Below, piece after piece: positions 29,053 through 38,160 of a DNA stretch of 64,000 bases. The notes below the pieces were generated by a model. It did not search any database. It saw only the letters and a list, made by a program, of their open reading frames with translations, and had not been told where the DNA came from. The DNA lies in assembly GCF_021631985.1 (NCBI RefSeq), contig NZ_CP070225.1:8122001-8186000 (forward strand). Reading direction: 5' to 3'. The position numbers and the translations under genes are program-made. The DNA is from Sandaracinus amylolyticus. GTDB taxonomy: Bacteria; Myxococcota_A; Polyangia; Polyangiales; Sandaracinaceae. Position 1 is the stretch's first letter; each line of letters begins with the position of its first letter.

Positions 29053-29592
29053 CTAGCGCCCGTTCGGGCGTCGCCAGGTCTCGAGCCCCGCGTCCACGCG
29101 CTCCGCGAACCCGATCTCGTCGCGCAGCGAGTCGACCGCGCGCGTCGAGGACGCCGCGGGATCGAGGCATGCGAGCTCGGTCCACTCTTCGTTCGCGACG
29201 CCGTGCTGGCGCACGAACCAGCGATCGTGATCGTCGCGATCGAGCGGGAACGTGATGCAGGTCGCGGGCTTGTACTTGTTCTTGTCGCCCTCGCTCGCGC
29301 CGAGCACGTGGAGGGCGCAGCCCTCGGCGTAGAACACGCAGTATCGCTCGGCGATCGCGAGCATCGGGCGGCCGTGCTTCACGCGCTTGGTGATCCACGC
29401 GCCGCGCTCGACGACGCGACGCGCGGCGGGCCGCAGCTTCGCGACCACGTGCGGGATCGCCTCGGCGATGCGCGCTGCCTCGCCTTCGCTCACGGGCGGA
29501 CGGCTCTCCTTGCAGCACGCGCCGCCGCATCCCGGCCACACGCACTCGAAGCGCGCTTGCTCTTCGTTGACGATCGGCAGCGCCTTCTTCAC
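29053..29592 (-). CDS. YkgJ-family Cys-cluster protein
   Basis: A 179-residue protein of the YkgJ/YcgN type (putative zinc- or iron-chelating domain). It has CVWPGCGGACCKESRPPVS near the N-terminus, then CVFYAEGCALHVLG and CITFPLDRDDHDRW, the conserved Cys positions of the family. The metal and role are not established for the family. GTG 29592 overlaps the stop of the upstream GNAT gene (GTGA), so it is translationally coupled to the acetyltransferase and ATP-grasp genes. Confidence 0.82.
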   Translation of the reverse strand: MKKALPIVNEEQARFECVWPGCGGACCKESRPPVSEGEAARIAEAIPHVVAKLRPAARRVVERGAWITKRVKHGRPMLAIAERYCVFYAEGCALHVLGASEGDKNKYKPATCITFPLDRDDHDRWFVRQHGVANEEWTELACLDPAASSTRAVDSLRDEIGFAERVDAGLETWRRPNGR

Positions 29593-30068
29593 GAGGTCAG
29601 GCTCCGTCCGTAGACGATCTTGTCCGCGCCCACGCGGTAATAGTCGCGCACTCGCGCGATCTCGGGATAGCCGGCGCGCAGATAGAAGCGACGCGTGGGC
29701 TCGTAGTCGGGCGTGCCCTCGGTCTCGATCAACAAGAGGCGTCCGCCCCGCGCGCGCACGTCGTCCTCGCACGCCGCGAGGAGCTTCTGCCCGATGCCGC
29801 CGCCGTGTCGCGTGGGGTCGACGGCGATCCAGTAGAGGTCGTAGGTCGCGTCGGTCATCGGCGCGTGGCCCCAGCACGCGTACCCGAGCACGGTGCCGTG
29901 ATCGTCCTCCGCGACCGCGAAGAAGTACTCGTCGTCGTTGGTGGAGAGCCCCTCGTCGACGAGCTCCATCGCGACGTCGACCTCCTCGGGGCGGAAGACA
30001 CCGACGGCCCGCACGATGCGATCGATCGCCTCGCGGTCGCTGGGGCGCAGATCAGTCCGTACGCGCAC
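29589..30068 (-). CDS. GNAT-family N-acetyltransferase
   Basis: A 159-residue GNAT enzyme. The acetyl-CoA pyrophosphate loop is RHGGGIGQKLL following the strand YWIAVDP, and the C-terminal FYLRAGYPEIARVRDYY is typical. It would transfer acetyl to an amine on a small molecule or peptide. GTG 30068 lies inside the end of the upstream ATP-grasp gene (17-bp overlap), and its stop overlaps the YkgJ gene start, so the three are an operon. Its substrate may be the product of the ligases. Confidence 0.88.
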   Translation of the reverse strand: MRVRTDLRPSDREAIDRIVRAVGVFRPEEVDVAMELVDEGLSTNDDEYFFAVAEDDHGTVLGYACWGHAPMTDATYDLYWIAVDPTRHGGGIGQKLLAACEDDVRARGGRLLLIETEGTPDYEPTRRFYLRAGYPEIARVRDYYRVGADKIVYGRSLTS

Positions 30069-31089
30069 GACGTGCTGCTCCTCGAAGGAGGCCCGCGATC
30101 AGGCCCTCGTATCCGATCCCGGCTCGCTCCGCGGCGAGGCAGAGCCCGGCGCCGCGCGAGAGATCGGGGTTGGGGTTCACGTCGATCACGAAGGGCGCAC
30201 CATCGCGATCGAGACGGAGATCGACACGCCCGTAGTCGCGCAGCCCGAGGGCGCGCCACGCCGCGAGCGCGACCTGCTCGATGCGCGCGCGGAGCTCCGC
30301 GTCGAGGTCGCGCGCTTCGACGCTCGCGCTGCCGCGGTACTCGTCGCTCTCTTCGTCCCACTTCGCCGAGAACGTGAGAATTCGCGGCAAATTCGCGGGA
30401 AATCGCGAGTAATCGATCTCGGCGACCGGCAGCGCGCGGGGGGGCGCGCCGTCGAGCTCGACGATCGACACGTTGAGCTCGCGTCCGTCGACGTAGCGCT
30501 CGATCAGCGCGGGGCCGAGGCCGCGGGCGATCAGGTGCTCGACGCGGGCGCGGGCGGGGGGCTCGTCGTGCACCACGCTCGCGGCGTCGATGCCGTGGCT
30601 CGCGTCCTGGGCCGCAGGCTTCACGATCCACGGGCCGCGCGCGCCGAGTGGCCAGGGCGCGCGCGAGTCGCTCATCGTCGCGCCCTCGGGCACCGGCACG
30701 CCGGCGCTCGCGAGCAGCGCGCGGGTGAGCGGTTTCTCGAGACAGAGCGCGAGCGCGCGCGGGGTCGCGCCGGTGTACGCGCAGCCGCGCAGCTCGAGCG
30801 TCCACGCGACGCCGGCTTCGTTGCGCACGCGTCCGGCCCAGCTCTCGGCGAGATTGACCACGACGTCGGCATCGATGGCCGCGACCTGCGCGAGCATCGT
30901 GCGCGGATCGCTCGAGAGCGGGACACGATCGACCCGCAGTCCGAGCGACGACGCGACCTGCGCGACCTCGTCGATCACTCCGCCGATCGAGGCCACGGCC
31001 GCGGCCTCGGCGGCACCGGTCTCGGCGGAAGAGGCGGAGGTGGTGGAGAGGGAGTCCCAGAGGATCGCGATGGAGCGGAGCGGAGTCAT
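30052..31089 (-). CDS. ATP-grasp ligase, D-Ala-D-Ala ligase-like
   Basis: A 345-residue ATP-grasp enzyme. It shows the N-terminal Rossmann half (IAILWD, VVVNLAESWAG), the central PWIVKPAAQDASHGI ATP-binding loop, GRELNVSIVEL and the metal-binding VDLRLDRDGAPFVIDVNPNPDLS. Ddl-like ligases join two amino acids through an acyl phosphate. The low match to true Ddl around the substrate site suggests another peptide. It lies downstream of a second ATP-grasp gene and overlaps a GNAT gene, the layout of a small biosynthetic operon. Confidence 0.85.
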   Translation of the reverse strand: MTPLRSIAILWDSLSTTSASSAETGAAEAAAVASIGGVIDEVAQVASSLGLRVDRVPLSSDPRTMLAQVAAIDADVVVNLAESWAGRVRNEAGVAWTLELRGCAYTGATPRALALCLEKPLTRALLASAGVPVPEGATMSDSRAPWPLGARGPWIVKPAAQDASHGIDAASVVHDEPPARARVEHLIARGLGPALIERYVDGRELNVSIVELDGAPPRALPVAEIDYSRFPANLPRILTFSAKWDEESDEYRGSASVEARDLDAELRARIEQVALAAWRALGLRDYGRVDLRLDRDGAPFVIDVNPNPDLSRGAGLCLAAERAGIGYEGLIAGLLRGAARRARTD

Positions 31090-31394
31090 GGGTACAGCCG
31101 AGGCGACGGAGGCATCATCTCAGATCACGCGGGCAGCGCGGGTTCTCGAGCCGCGAGCGCTGGAACAGCCGTGCACGAGCACGTGTACGAGTCACGACGT
31201 GGTTCGATCGATCGTGATCGTTCGTACTCCGCATCACGAATCGAGGCGCATCGAGGTCACTTCATTCTCGCGCGGAGCGCGCACACGCGCGCAGCGCGGT
31301 GCTACCCGCGAGCGCCCGGGCCGCGCGAACAGCGCGGACCGGTCGCGAGCCATCCGCCACCTCACCCAACGAGACGGCAGAACCGCGGTACCGG

Positions 31395-31578
31395 GCGCGG
31401 GGTGGAGGGTCCGACGCCCTCGTGCGACGGGGGCTCGCAGAGGCCGACCACAGACTGATCGAAGCATCGCGGCAAACGCGCGAAGCGCGCGCCGCGATGC
31501 GCCCACCGACTCCCGACGCTCGCGGCCTTCCGTTCAGCAGCCCGCGAGCACCCGGGCGGCGGACCCTCCACCCCGCGC
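31395..31578. repeat. Long imperfect inverted repeat between two ATP-grasp genes
   Basis: Perfect 19-bp ends GCGCGGGGTGGAGGGTCCG (31395-31413) and CGGACCCTCCACCCCGCGC (31560-31578) enclose 146 bp, with a second perfect 10-bp pair nested inside, GCATCGCGGC (31464-31473) and GCCGCGATGC (31491-31500). The whole could fold as one ~184-nt hairpin. The rest of the 503-bp gap 31090-31592 shows no gene. Confidence 0.8.
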
Positions 31579-31592
31579 CGCTCGCCGAAGCC

Positions 31593-32894
31593 TCACAGGC
31601 CTTGTCTCTCGCGCGCCGCTTCGACGATCCGCCCGATCAGATCCGCATACCCGAGCCCATTCGCCCGCGCGAGGATCACCAGATCGCCCGTCACCGGGTT
31701 CAACCCCGGCAGCGGGTTCACCTCGAGGAACTTCGGCTCGCCGTCGTCACCGAGGCGCACGTCCACGCGGCCGACGTCGCGACACGCGAGCGCACGGTAC
31801 GCCGCGAGCGCGACGTCCTCGACCGCGCGCACCAGCTCGTCCGGGCGGCGCGGCGGGACGTGGTACTCGACCTCTTCGAGGTAATTTCGTTTGACCTCCA
31901 ACGAATACACGAACTCGTCGACCGCACACCTGCGGGGCACGATCTCCATCGCGCCGATCACCTGCGCGCTCGCCCCGGTGCCGAGGATGCCCACGGTGAA
32001 CTCGGGGCCCGAGCAGAACTCCTCGACCAGCACCGGCTCGCGGTAGTCCGCGAGGAGCTGCCCGCAGAGCTCGCGCAGATCGTAGAGATCGACCACGCGG
32101 CTGTGCTTGCGCACGCCCATGCTCGAGCCCTCGAAGAGCGGCTTCGCAATCAGCGGGAACACGAGCGGCACGTCGTGCAGCTGCTCGACGTTCTCGACGA
32201 CGATGAAGCGCGGCGTGGGCACGCCCGCCGACGCGACGACTCGCTTGGCCATCGCCTTGTCGAGCGTGAGCGCGAGCGTCAGCGGATCCGAGTGCGTGTA
32301 GGGCACTCCGAGCATCTCGAGCGCGCTCGGCACGTGCGCCTCGCGCGAGCGCGTGCCGTAGCCCTCGGCGATGTTGAAGACGAGATCCCCCGGCTCCTGC
32401 ATCGCGCGCGCGAGGAACGAGCGACCGCTGCCGAGCCGGCGGGTGCGATAGCCGTTCGCGCCGAGCGCCTCTTCGATCGCCGAGACGGTCGCGTCGGAGT
32501 CGTACTCCTCGAACGCGTCCTCGGGCATCTCGACGTCTCCGAGCGTGCGGCGCGCGACGCGCTCGAAGTCGGCCTTGAGGTCGTACGCGATGCCGACGGT
32601 GCGCACCTCGGTGGTGCGCGGGCCCTCGCCGAGGCTCTTCATGTGCGTGCGCAGCGCGCCGCCGAACGACGAGGACATCGGGAGCCGTGCCGGCGCGCCG
32701 GGCGCGCCGCCGCGCATCGACGGACCGACCTCGGCGGCGTCGAAGCGACCGGGAACGTTGGTGCCGAGCGCGCGCACGATGCGCGGCGCGAGACCGTAGC
32801 GGTGAGAGTGCGGATACGAAGGACCACCGAGCGAGACGATGCTGGGCGCGCGAGTCGCGCCGCGCCGCGAAGGAGAATTGCGATGCGTGTCCAT
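31593..32894 (-). CDS. ATP-grasp ligase, D-Ala-D-Ala ligase-like, with N-terminal extension
   Basis: A 433-residue protein. The ATP-grasp core (about residues 95-433) shows LVFNIAEGYGTRSREAHVP, DKAMAKRVVASAGVPTPRF, PLIAKPLFEGSSMGVRKHSRV, LVEEFCSGPEFTVGIL and the metal-binding DVRLGDDGEPKFLEVNPLPGL. EGxGxxxREAxVP and NPLPGL are typical of Ddl relatives. About 90 residues precede the core, without recognised domain (SLGGPSYPHSHRYGLAPR); internal ATGs at MSSSFGG or MKSLGEG are alternative starts. It heads a minus-strand set with a second ligase, GNAT and YkgJ proteins. Confidence 0.85.
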   Translation of the reverse strand: MDTHRNSPSRRGATRAPSIVSLGGPSYPHSHRYGLAPRIVRALGTNVPGRFDAAEVGPSMRGGAPGAPARLPMSSSFGGALRTHMKSLGEGPRTTEVRTVGIAYDLKADFERVARRTLGDVEMPEDAFEEYDSDATVSAIEEALGANGYRTRRLGSGRSFLARAMQEPGDLVFNIAEGYGTRSREAHVPSALEMLGVPYTHSDPLTLALTLDKAMAKRVVASAGVPTPRFIVVENVEQLHDVPLVFPLIAKPLFEGSSMGVRKHSRVVDLYDLRELCGQLLADYREPVLVEEFCSGPEFTVGILGTGASAQVIGAMEIVPRRCAVDEFVYSLEVKRNYLEEVEYHVPPRRPDELVRAVEDVALAAYRALACRDVGRVDVRLGDDGEPKFLEVNPLPGLNPVTGDLVILARANGLGYADLIGRIVEAARERQGL

Positions 32895-33316
32895 CAGTGC
32901 TCGTAGGAGCGCGCTCGTCCGAGCGCAGGGCAGGGATCGCCGTCAACGGCAGGGCACGCGAGGAACGCGCGCCGAGACCGTCCGACCCGGGCGAGGCGGG
33001 CCGGAGCGAGCGAACGAAGCGAATGCCGCGCGGAGCGAGCACGAGTCGCGTCGGATGCGATGGCGTGCTGCCCCCGCGAGGTGTGGGGACCGAGAGGAAC
33101 GTGGGAGCGAGAGGAGCCGAGGGCCGCGATCGCCGGCGCAGCGTCGTGTCCGACGCGGATCGCCGTCGACCGCGAAGGTCTTGGGACGGGTCCTGGCGGC
33201 TCCGTTTTCGCGTGGTCGGAAGCAGTAGCGCTCCGCCGTGCGCGCTCGTCCATGAGCCCGGAGACTGACGAGGTCGATCTCGGGTGTCAATCGGGTGGCA
33301 GGTATTTTTCGGATGC
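32895..33316. other. Intergenic region without recognised gene
   Basis: About 420 bp between the divergent-reading ATP-grasp start and the UbiA gene end. I see no gene with signal, motif or ribosome site. It contains purine-rich short repeats of GGAGCGAGC type (around 33000-33045) of unknown meaning. Confidence 0.5.
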
Positions 33317-33355
33317 GATCGCGGCGTGGGATCGAGATCGATCCCGACCGCGATC
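33317..33355. terminator. Stem-loop just beyond the UbiA-like gene
   Basis: Nested arms GATCGCGG/CCGCGATC (33317-33324, 33348-33355) and GGGATCG/CGATCCC (33328-33334, 33339-33345) with a 4-nt loop, starting 2 nt after the stop codon. No T-tract follows on the minus strand, so it is a structural mRNA end rather than a classic terminator. Confidence 0.5.
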
Positions 33356-33357
33356 GA

Positions 33358-34305
33358 TCACGGCGATTCGACGCCGCAGGCAGGCGTCGCGGGACGGCCG
33401 GAGGCGGTCGCGATCCCGCCCGCGGGCTCGCCGTGCAGCTGGCTCCAGCCGTAGTCGGCGGAGACCGCGGTGATGCAGACGAGGCCCGCGATCATCATCC
33501 GCACGAAGAACCCCGCGGCCCACGATCCGTCGCCCCCGCCCGGCACGTCGCGCCATCGCGCGAGGTAGCGATCGGCCACGAGGAACGCCGGCGCCGCGAG
33601 GAGCACGAGCCGCGGGTACCAGCCGATCGCCGCGAGCACGAGCGTGAGGATCACCGAGAGCGCGAGGAACGCGCGGGTGACGTCGAGCGTGAAGCGCGCA
33701 CCGCGCAGCGCGACGAGGGTGCGATAGCCGCGCGCGCGATCCTCGTCCTCCTGGAACGCCTGCGCCGCGAGGTACGCCGCGACGATGTACGTGACGCTGA
33801 GCGCGAGCGTCGCCGCGCCGCGCGGGGTCGGCGGGAGATCGGAGAGCAGGAACCCGCCGAGCGGAGAGAGCACGCCGTAGCCGATCGCGTTCGCGAGCGG
33901 TCCGAGGATCGCGTGGCCCTTCCACGCAGTGCGCGGGTGCGAGTAGAGCACCGAGAGGATCGCGCAGCCGAGCACGCAGAGCCCGAGCCCGAGACCGGTC
34001 ACGAACGCGGCGGTGAGCGAGAACGCGAGCGTCGCGTAGGCGAACTTCTCGATGCCGCGCGGCACCGGGACGCTCTTGCCGAAGAGGACCTGTCCTTCGT
34101 CGCGATCGAGCGCGGCGTTCAGCCACATCGTGCCCATGTGCGGCACGGCCCACATCGTCGCGAGGAGCCCGAGCGGAACGAGCGCGCCGAAGCCCGGGAT
34201 GCGACAGCCGTGATCCCAATACGCGAACCCGAAGCCGATCATCGGCAGGAACGCGATCAGCACCATCCCCTTGGGGCGCGCGAGGGTCCAGAGAGCGCGG
34301 AGCAC
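33358..34305 (-). CDS. UbiA-family prenyltransferase
   Basis: A 315-residue membrane protein with about eight or nine predicted helices. UbiA enzymes attach prenyl chains to acceptors using two Asp-rich motifs; here the first is [18 protein letters not shown] (a variant of NDxxDxxxD) and the second [28 protein letters not shown] between them resembles the usual KxRP/PL.G region only loosely, so the acceptor could be a quinone, lipid or other molecule. GTG 34305 starts ahead of the first helix. Divergent from the acyl-CoA dehydrogenase. Confidence 0.75.
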   Translation of the reverse strand: MLRALWTLARPKGMVLIAFLPMIGFGFAYWDHGCRIPGFGALVPLGLLATMWAVPHMGTMWLNAALDRDEGQVLFGKSVPVPRGIEKFAYATLAFSLTAAFVTGLGLGLCVLGCAILSVLYSHPRTAWKGHAILGPLANAIGYGVLSPLGGFLLSDLPPTPRGAATLALSVTYIVAAYLAAQAFQEDEDRARGYRTLVALRGARFTLDVTRAFLALSVILTLVLAAIGWYPRLVLLAAPAFLVADRYLARWRDVPGGGDGSWAAGFFVRMMIAGLVCITAVSADYGWSQLHGEPAGGIATASGRPATPACGVESP

Positions 34306-34370
34306 GAGCGGGCCGCGATGGTAACGCGAGGCGGGTCGGGGGCGCTCCGGCGAAGTACGCTCCCCGCGCC

Positions 34371-36143
34371 ATGAACCCTCTCGTCTCCGATCGCTTCGTC
34401 GACTTCCTGCTCTACGACGTCCTCGACGCGCCCTCGCTCACGACGCTGCCGGCGTTCGCCGATCACGAGCGCGAGACGTTCGATCTGTGGCTCGGTGCGT
34501 GTCGCAGGCTCGCGCGCGAGGTGCTCTTCCCGACCTATCGCGTGATGGACGAAGCGCCGCCGCGCCTCGAGCACGGCCAGGTGCACGTGCACCCCGCGAT
34601 GCGCGCGATCTGGAAGGAGCTCGCGGAGCTCGGCGTGATCGCGTCGACGCGCCCCGCGTCGGTCGGTGGTCAGCAGCTGCCGCTCACCGTGTCGACGCTC
34701 GCGAGCGCGTACCTGATGGCCGGCAATCTCTCGGCGTACGGCTACGCCGGGCTCACCACCGGCGCCGCGCACCTGATCGAGGCGTTCGGCGACGCGTGGA
34801 CGAAGGAGACGTTCATGGCGCCGCTCTACGAGGGGCGCTGGACCGGCACGATGACGCTCACCGAGCCCCAGGCGGGCTCGTCGCTCGCCGACGTGCAGAC
34901 GCGCGCGACCCGTACTGACCAGGGTCATTTTCTGCTGCGCGGCGCGAAGGTCTTCATCTCGGGCGGTGATCACGACGTGACCGACAACGTCGTGCACCTC
35001 GTGCTCGCGCGCATCGACGGAGCGCCCGCGGGCACCAAGGGCATCTCGCTCTTCGCGGTGCCCAAGCGTCGTCGCGAGGGCGATGCGTGGGTCGACAACG
35101 ACGTGTCGATCAGCGGCGTGATCCACAAGATCGGGTGGAAGGGTCTGCCGAGCGTCGCGCTCGCGCTCGGTGATCGCAACGACTGCCACGGATGGCTGAT
35201 CGGTGCGGAGAATTCGGGGCTCCGCTGCATGTTCCAGATGATGAACGAGGCGCGCCTGATGGTCGGGGTGAACGCCACCGCGACCGCGTCGGTCGCGTTC
35301 CACGAGTCGCTCGCCTACGCGCGCGAGCGCACGCAAGGAAGGCCGCTCGGCGTGGTCGACGCGACGACGCCTCCGGTGCCGCTGATCGAGCACCCCGACG
35401 TGCGGCGCATGCTCCTTCGTCAGAAGGCGATCGTCGAAGGCGCGCTCTGTCTGCTCGCGACCAGCGCGAAGTACGCGGACCTCGCGGAGCACGCGACCGA
35501 TCCCGCGGTGCGCGAGCGGAGCCGCTTGCTGCTCGATCTGCTGACGCCGATGGCGAAGAGCTTCCCCGCCGAGTACGGCTTCGAGTCGAACGCGCTCGCG
35601 GTGCAGATCCACGGCGGCTACGGCTACTCGTCGGAGTACCTGCCCGAGTCGTGGCTGCGCGATCAGAAGCTCAACTCGATCCACGAGGGCACGACCGGGA
35701 TCCAGAGCCTCGATCTGCTGGGGCGCAAGGTCGTCGCGGGCGGTGGCGCGGCGATGATGGCGTGGCGCGAGGAGATCCTCTCCGACTGCGCGCGCGCCGA
35801 CGAAGCGGGCGTCGATCGTGCGCGCACCCAGTCGGTGCGCGATGCGCTCGAGCGCGTGGTCGCGCTCACCGGCGCGCTCGGCGCGCGCGGCATGAAGGGC
35901 GACGTGAACGGCATGCTCGCGCACAGCGCCGACTACCTGCAGCTCGCGTCGATCCTCGCGGTCGCGTGGATGTGGACGCGCATGCGCGCGGCGGTCGCGG
36001 GGCGCGACGAGGCATTCGCGCGCGCCATCGATCGCGCCGCGATGTACTGGATCGCGACCGAGGTGCCGCGCATCGAGGTGCTCGCGCGTCTCTGCGAGAG
36101 CGCGGAGCCGAGCTACCTCGGGCTCGATCCCGCGGATCTCTGA
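34371..36143 (+). CDS. Acyl-CoA dehydrogenase, long (AcdA/DmdC-like) type
   Basis: A 590-residue flavoprotein, about 200 residues longer than classical acyl-CoA dehydrogenases, as in the FadE/DmdC-like subfamily. It has the FAD-binding [16 protein letters not shown] block (about residues 160-175), [32 protein letters not shown] and the catalytic Glu in [13 protein letters not shown] (about residue 439). The C-terminal ~130 residues are the extra helical domain of this subfamily. It oxidises an acyl-CoA to the 2-enoyl form. Starts with an ATG about 65 bp from the divergent UbiA gene. Confidence 0.93.
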   Translation: MNPLVSDRFVDFLLYDVLDAPSLTTLPAFADHERETFDLWLGACRRLAREVLFPTYRVMDEAPPRLEHGQVHVHPAMRAIWKELAELGVIASTRPASVGGQQLPLTVSTLASAYLMAGNLSAYGYAGLTTGAAHLIEAFGDAWTKETFMAPLYEGRWTGTMTLTEPQAGSSLADVQTRATRTDQGHFLLRGAKVFISGGDHDVTDNVVHLVLARIDGAPAGTKGISLFAVPKRRREGDAWVDNDVSISGVIHKIGWKGLPSVALALGDRNDCHGWLIGAENSGLRCMFQMMNEARLMVGVNATATASVAFHESLAYARERTQGRPLGVVDATTPPVPLIEHPDVRRMLLRQKAIVEGALCLLATSAKYADLAEHATDPAVRERSRLLLDLLTPMAKSFPAEYGFESNALAVQIHGGYGYSSEYLPESWLRDQKLNSIHEGTTGIQSLDLLGRKVVAGGGAAMMAWREEILSDCARADEAGVDRARTQSVRDALERVVALTGALGARGMKGDVNGMLAHSADYLQLASILAVAWMWTRMRAAVAGRDEAFARAIDRAAMYWIATEVPRIEVLARLCESAEPSYLGLDPADL

Positions 36144-36179
36144 TCGCGCGCCGGCACGCGCGGTGCTGAGCGTCGGCGC

Positions 36180-36443
36180 ATGACGCGCTTCGCTTCGGTT
36201 CTTCGCGCTTCGATCGTGGCCGGCATGCTCTGGCACGCCGGCGCAACTTCGGTTCACGCCCAGGACGGGGGCGTCGACGGCGACGCTGCAGCGTCGAGCG
36301 ACGCGGGCCCGCCGGCGCGAAGCTCGGACGACGGATTGCCGCCGTTCGGGTGCTCGGTCGCGGGCAGCGCGGTGTCGCTCGGGCCCGCGCTCGCGCTGGT
36401 GCCTCTGCTCGCGATCGCGCGCCGTCGTCGCCGGCGCGCGTGA
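36180..36443 (+). CDS. Miniature MYXO-CTERM protein
   Basis: An 87-residue protein with an N-terminal signal peptide (ending HAQDGG), an Asp/Ala/Ser-rich mature part of only ~35 residues and a MYXO-CTERM-type tail: GCS, a hydrophobic helix (GPALALVPLLAIA) and RRRRRRA. The tail is expected to be removed by a sorting enzyme that anchors the processed Cys at the cell surface. What remains after both cleavages is a short acidic peptide, which is odd. It lies between an acyl-CoA dehydrogenase and a convergent monooxygenase gene. Confidence 0.75.
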   Translation: MTRFASVLRASIVAGMLWHAGATSVHAQDGGVDGDAAASSDAGPPARSSDDGLPPFGCSVAGSAVSLGPALALVPLLAIARRRRRRA

Positions 36444-36446
36444 TCG

Positions 36447-38126
36447 TCAGCGCAGGATCGAGCGGAGGTATGCGTCGAGCTTCGCCTCGTCGATCGGCTG
36501 GCCGCGATAGCCGACGTAGAGATCGGGCCGGATCAGGTACGCGCACTCGCTCGTCGCGCCGTAGCGCTTCTCGAGATCGCCGTCGGGATCGAGGAGCACC
36601 GGCACGCTCTCCGGCAGCTTCGCCGGGCGCGTCGCGCGCGGGGTGACGACGAACGCGCGCACGCTCGCGCCCCAGCGCGACGCCACACGATCGCAGAGTT
36701 TCGTGTAGCGCTCGTAGCCGGCATCGCTCTCGTGGCGACCATCGAAGAGCAGCAGCGTCCACGCGCGTCCGTCGAGGATCTCCGCGAGCCGCTTGGTGCC
36801 GCTGCTGCCCGCGACGGTGACCCGCCCGTCGGGCGCGCGCGATCCCGCGTGCGGTCCGTGCTCGAACTCGCGCATCGTGCCGAGCGTCGGGGTCTCGCCG
36901 CCCGCTGCGCTGCCGATGCGTGCTTGGAGCATCGACATCTTGTCCTCGCGCACGATCGGGCTCGACTGATAGCCGACCGCGAGCTCCGAGACCTCGCGCG
37001 CGATGCGCTGCTGCACGACCTCGAGGCCCACGAGGTGCCGCGCGACCTCGTTGCGCAGCGCGCGCGCGACGCTGTTCTTCAGCGTGCCGACCTTCGTCGC
37101 GAGATCGGTCCCCTTGAGCACGCTGCGCGCGATCGCGTGGCGCTCCTGCTCGTAGCTGTCGAGCAAGAGCCCGCGCGCCTCGCCGCGATGAACCATGGCG
37201 AGCTTCCACGCGAGGTTGTGGGCGTCCTGGATGCCGGTGTTCATCCCCTGCCCGCCCACCGGGCTGTGCACGTGCGCGGCGTCGCCCGCGAGGAAGACGC
37301 GATCGTCGCGATAATGCGCGACCTGACGGCAGTGGATGCGGAAGCGCGCGAGCCACGTCGCGTCGCCGAGCACGCCGCCGGTCGCGGTGCGTCGATCGAA
37401 GATCGCCTGCACTTCCTCGAGCGTCGGATCGGCCTCGGTCTCGTCGCTCGCGGGCGCGCTCGCGATCACGCGCCAGCGCCCGCCGGGCAGGGGAAAACAC
37501 GCGACCACGCCGTCCTCGGCGAACCACGTCGAGATGCGATCGTCGCGGGTGTCCCAGCGGATCGTCACGTCGGCGAGCACGAAGCGCTCGTCGTACGTCG
37601 TGCCCTCGAGGGGCAGCTCGAGCTTCTCGCGCACCGTGCTGTGCGCGCCGTCGCATCCGACGAGCCAGGCCGCGCGCAGCGTCGACTCCGCGTCGTTCGC
37701 GCGCAGCGTCGCGGTGACGCCGGTCCCGTCCTGACGGAACGAGACGAGCGACGTGCCGCGCTCGACCTTCACCCCGAGCGACTCGAGCTTCGCCGCGAGC
37801 ACGGCCTCGGTCTCGGCCTGCGACACCGAGAGCAGGTACGAGAAGCGCGTGTCGAGCTCCTCGAACCCCGCGCTCACGATCACCTCGCTGCCCGCCCACA
37901 TCGTGATGCCGCGCAGCACCAGCCCGCGCGCGATCAGATCCTCGACGATCCCGACGTCCTCGAAGATCTCGAGCGTGCGCGCGTGCACCGCGATCGCCTT
38001 CGAGTGTGTGCTCGCCGCCGCCGCGCGATCGATCACCCGCACCGCGAGCCCGCGCCGCGCGAGCTCGCACGCCATCGTCAGCCCGGTCGGCCCGGCGCCG
38101 ACGACCAGCACGTCCGTCTTGTCCAT
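36447..38126 (-). CDS. FAD-dependent aromatic monooxygenase (PheA/TfdB type)
   Basis: A 559-residue flavoprotein hydroxylase. It has the dinucleotide-binding VVGAGPTGLTMACEL at the N-terminus, the DG motif VGCDGAHSTVRE (about residue 160), the second FAD motif FLAGDAAHVHSPVGGQGMN (about residue 290) and a C-terminal thioredoxin-like domain (about 420-559) as in phenol hydroxylases. Such enzymes hydroxylate aromatic rings with NAD(P)H and oxygen, in catabolism or in antibiotic tailoring. ATG 38126 begins directly before the FAD motif. No catabolic cluster is adjacent, so the substrate is unknown. Confidence 0.92.
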   Translation of the reverse strand: MDKTDVLVVGAGPTGLTMACELARRGLAVRVIDRAAAASTHSKAIAVHARTLEIFEDVGIVEDLIARGLVLRGITMWAGSEVIVSAGFEELDTRFSYLLSVSQAETEAVLAAKLESLGVKVERGTSLVSFRQDGTGVTATLRANDAESTLRAAWLVGCDGAHSTVREKLELPLEGTTYDERFVLADVTIRWDTRDDRISTWFAEDGVVACFPLPGGRWRVIASAPASDETEADPTLEEVQAIFDRRTATGGVLGDATWLARFRIHCRQVAHYRDDRVFLAGDAAHVHSPVGGQGMNTGIQDAHNLAWKLAMVHRGEARGLLLDSYEQERHAIARSVLKGTDLATKVGTLKNSVARALRNEVARHLVGLEVVQQRIAREVSELAVGYQSSPIVREDKMSMLQARIGSAAGGETPTLGTMREFEHGPHAGSRAPDGRVTVAGSSGTKRLAEILDGRAWTLLLFDGRHESDAGYERYTKLCDRVASRWGASVRAFVVTPRATRPAKLPESVPVLLDPDGDLEKRYGATSECAYLIRPDLYVGYRGQPIDEAKLDAYLRSILR

Positions 38127-38160
38127 GCGCGCGATGCTGCCACGATCGCGCGCATCGCCG

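Noticed and set aside
29050-29613. Plus-strand frame antisense to the YkgJ-type gene
   Set aside because: The minus-strand frame carries the conserved Cys pattern and overlaps correctly with the GNAT gene.
33060-33473. Plus-strand open frame in the gap before the UbiA gene
   Set aside because: Overlaps the UbiA 3' end, Arg/Ser-rich, no ribosome site or motif.
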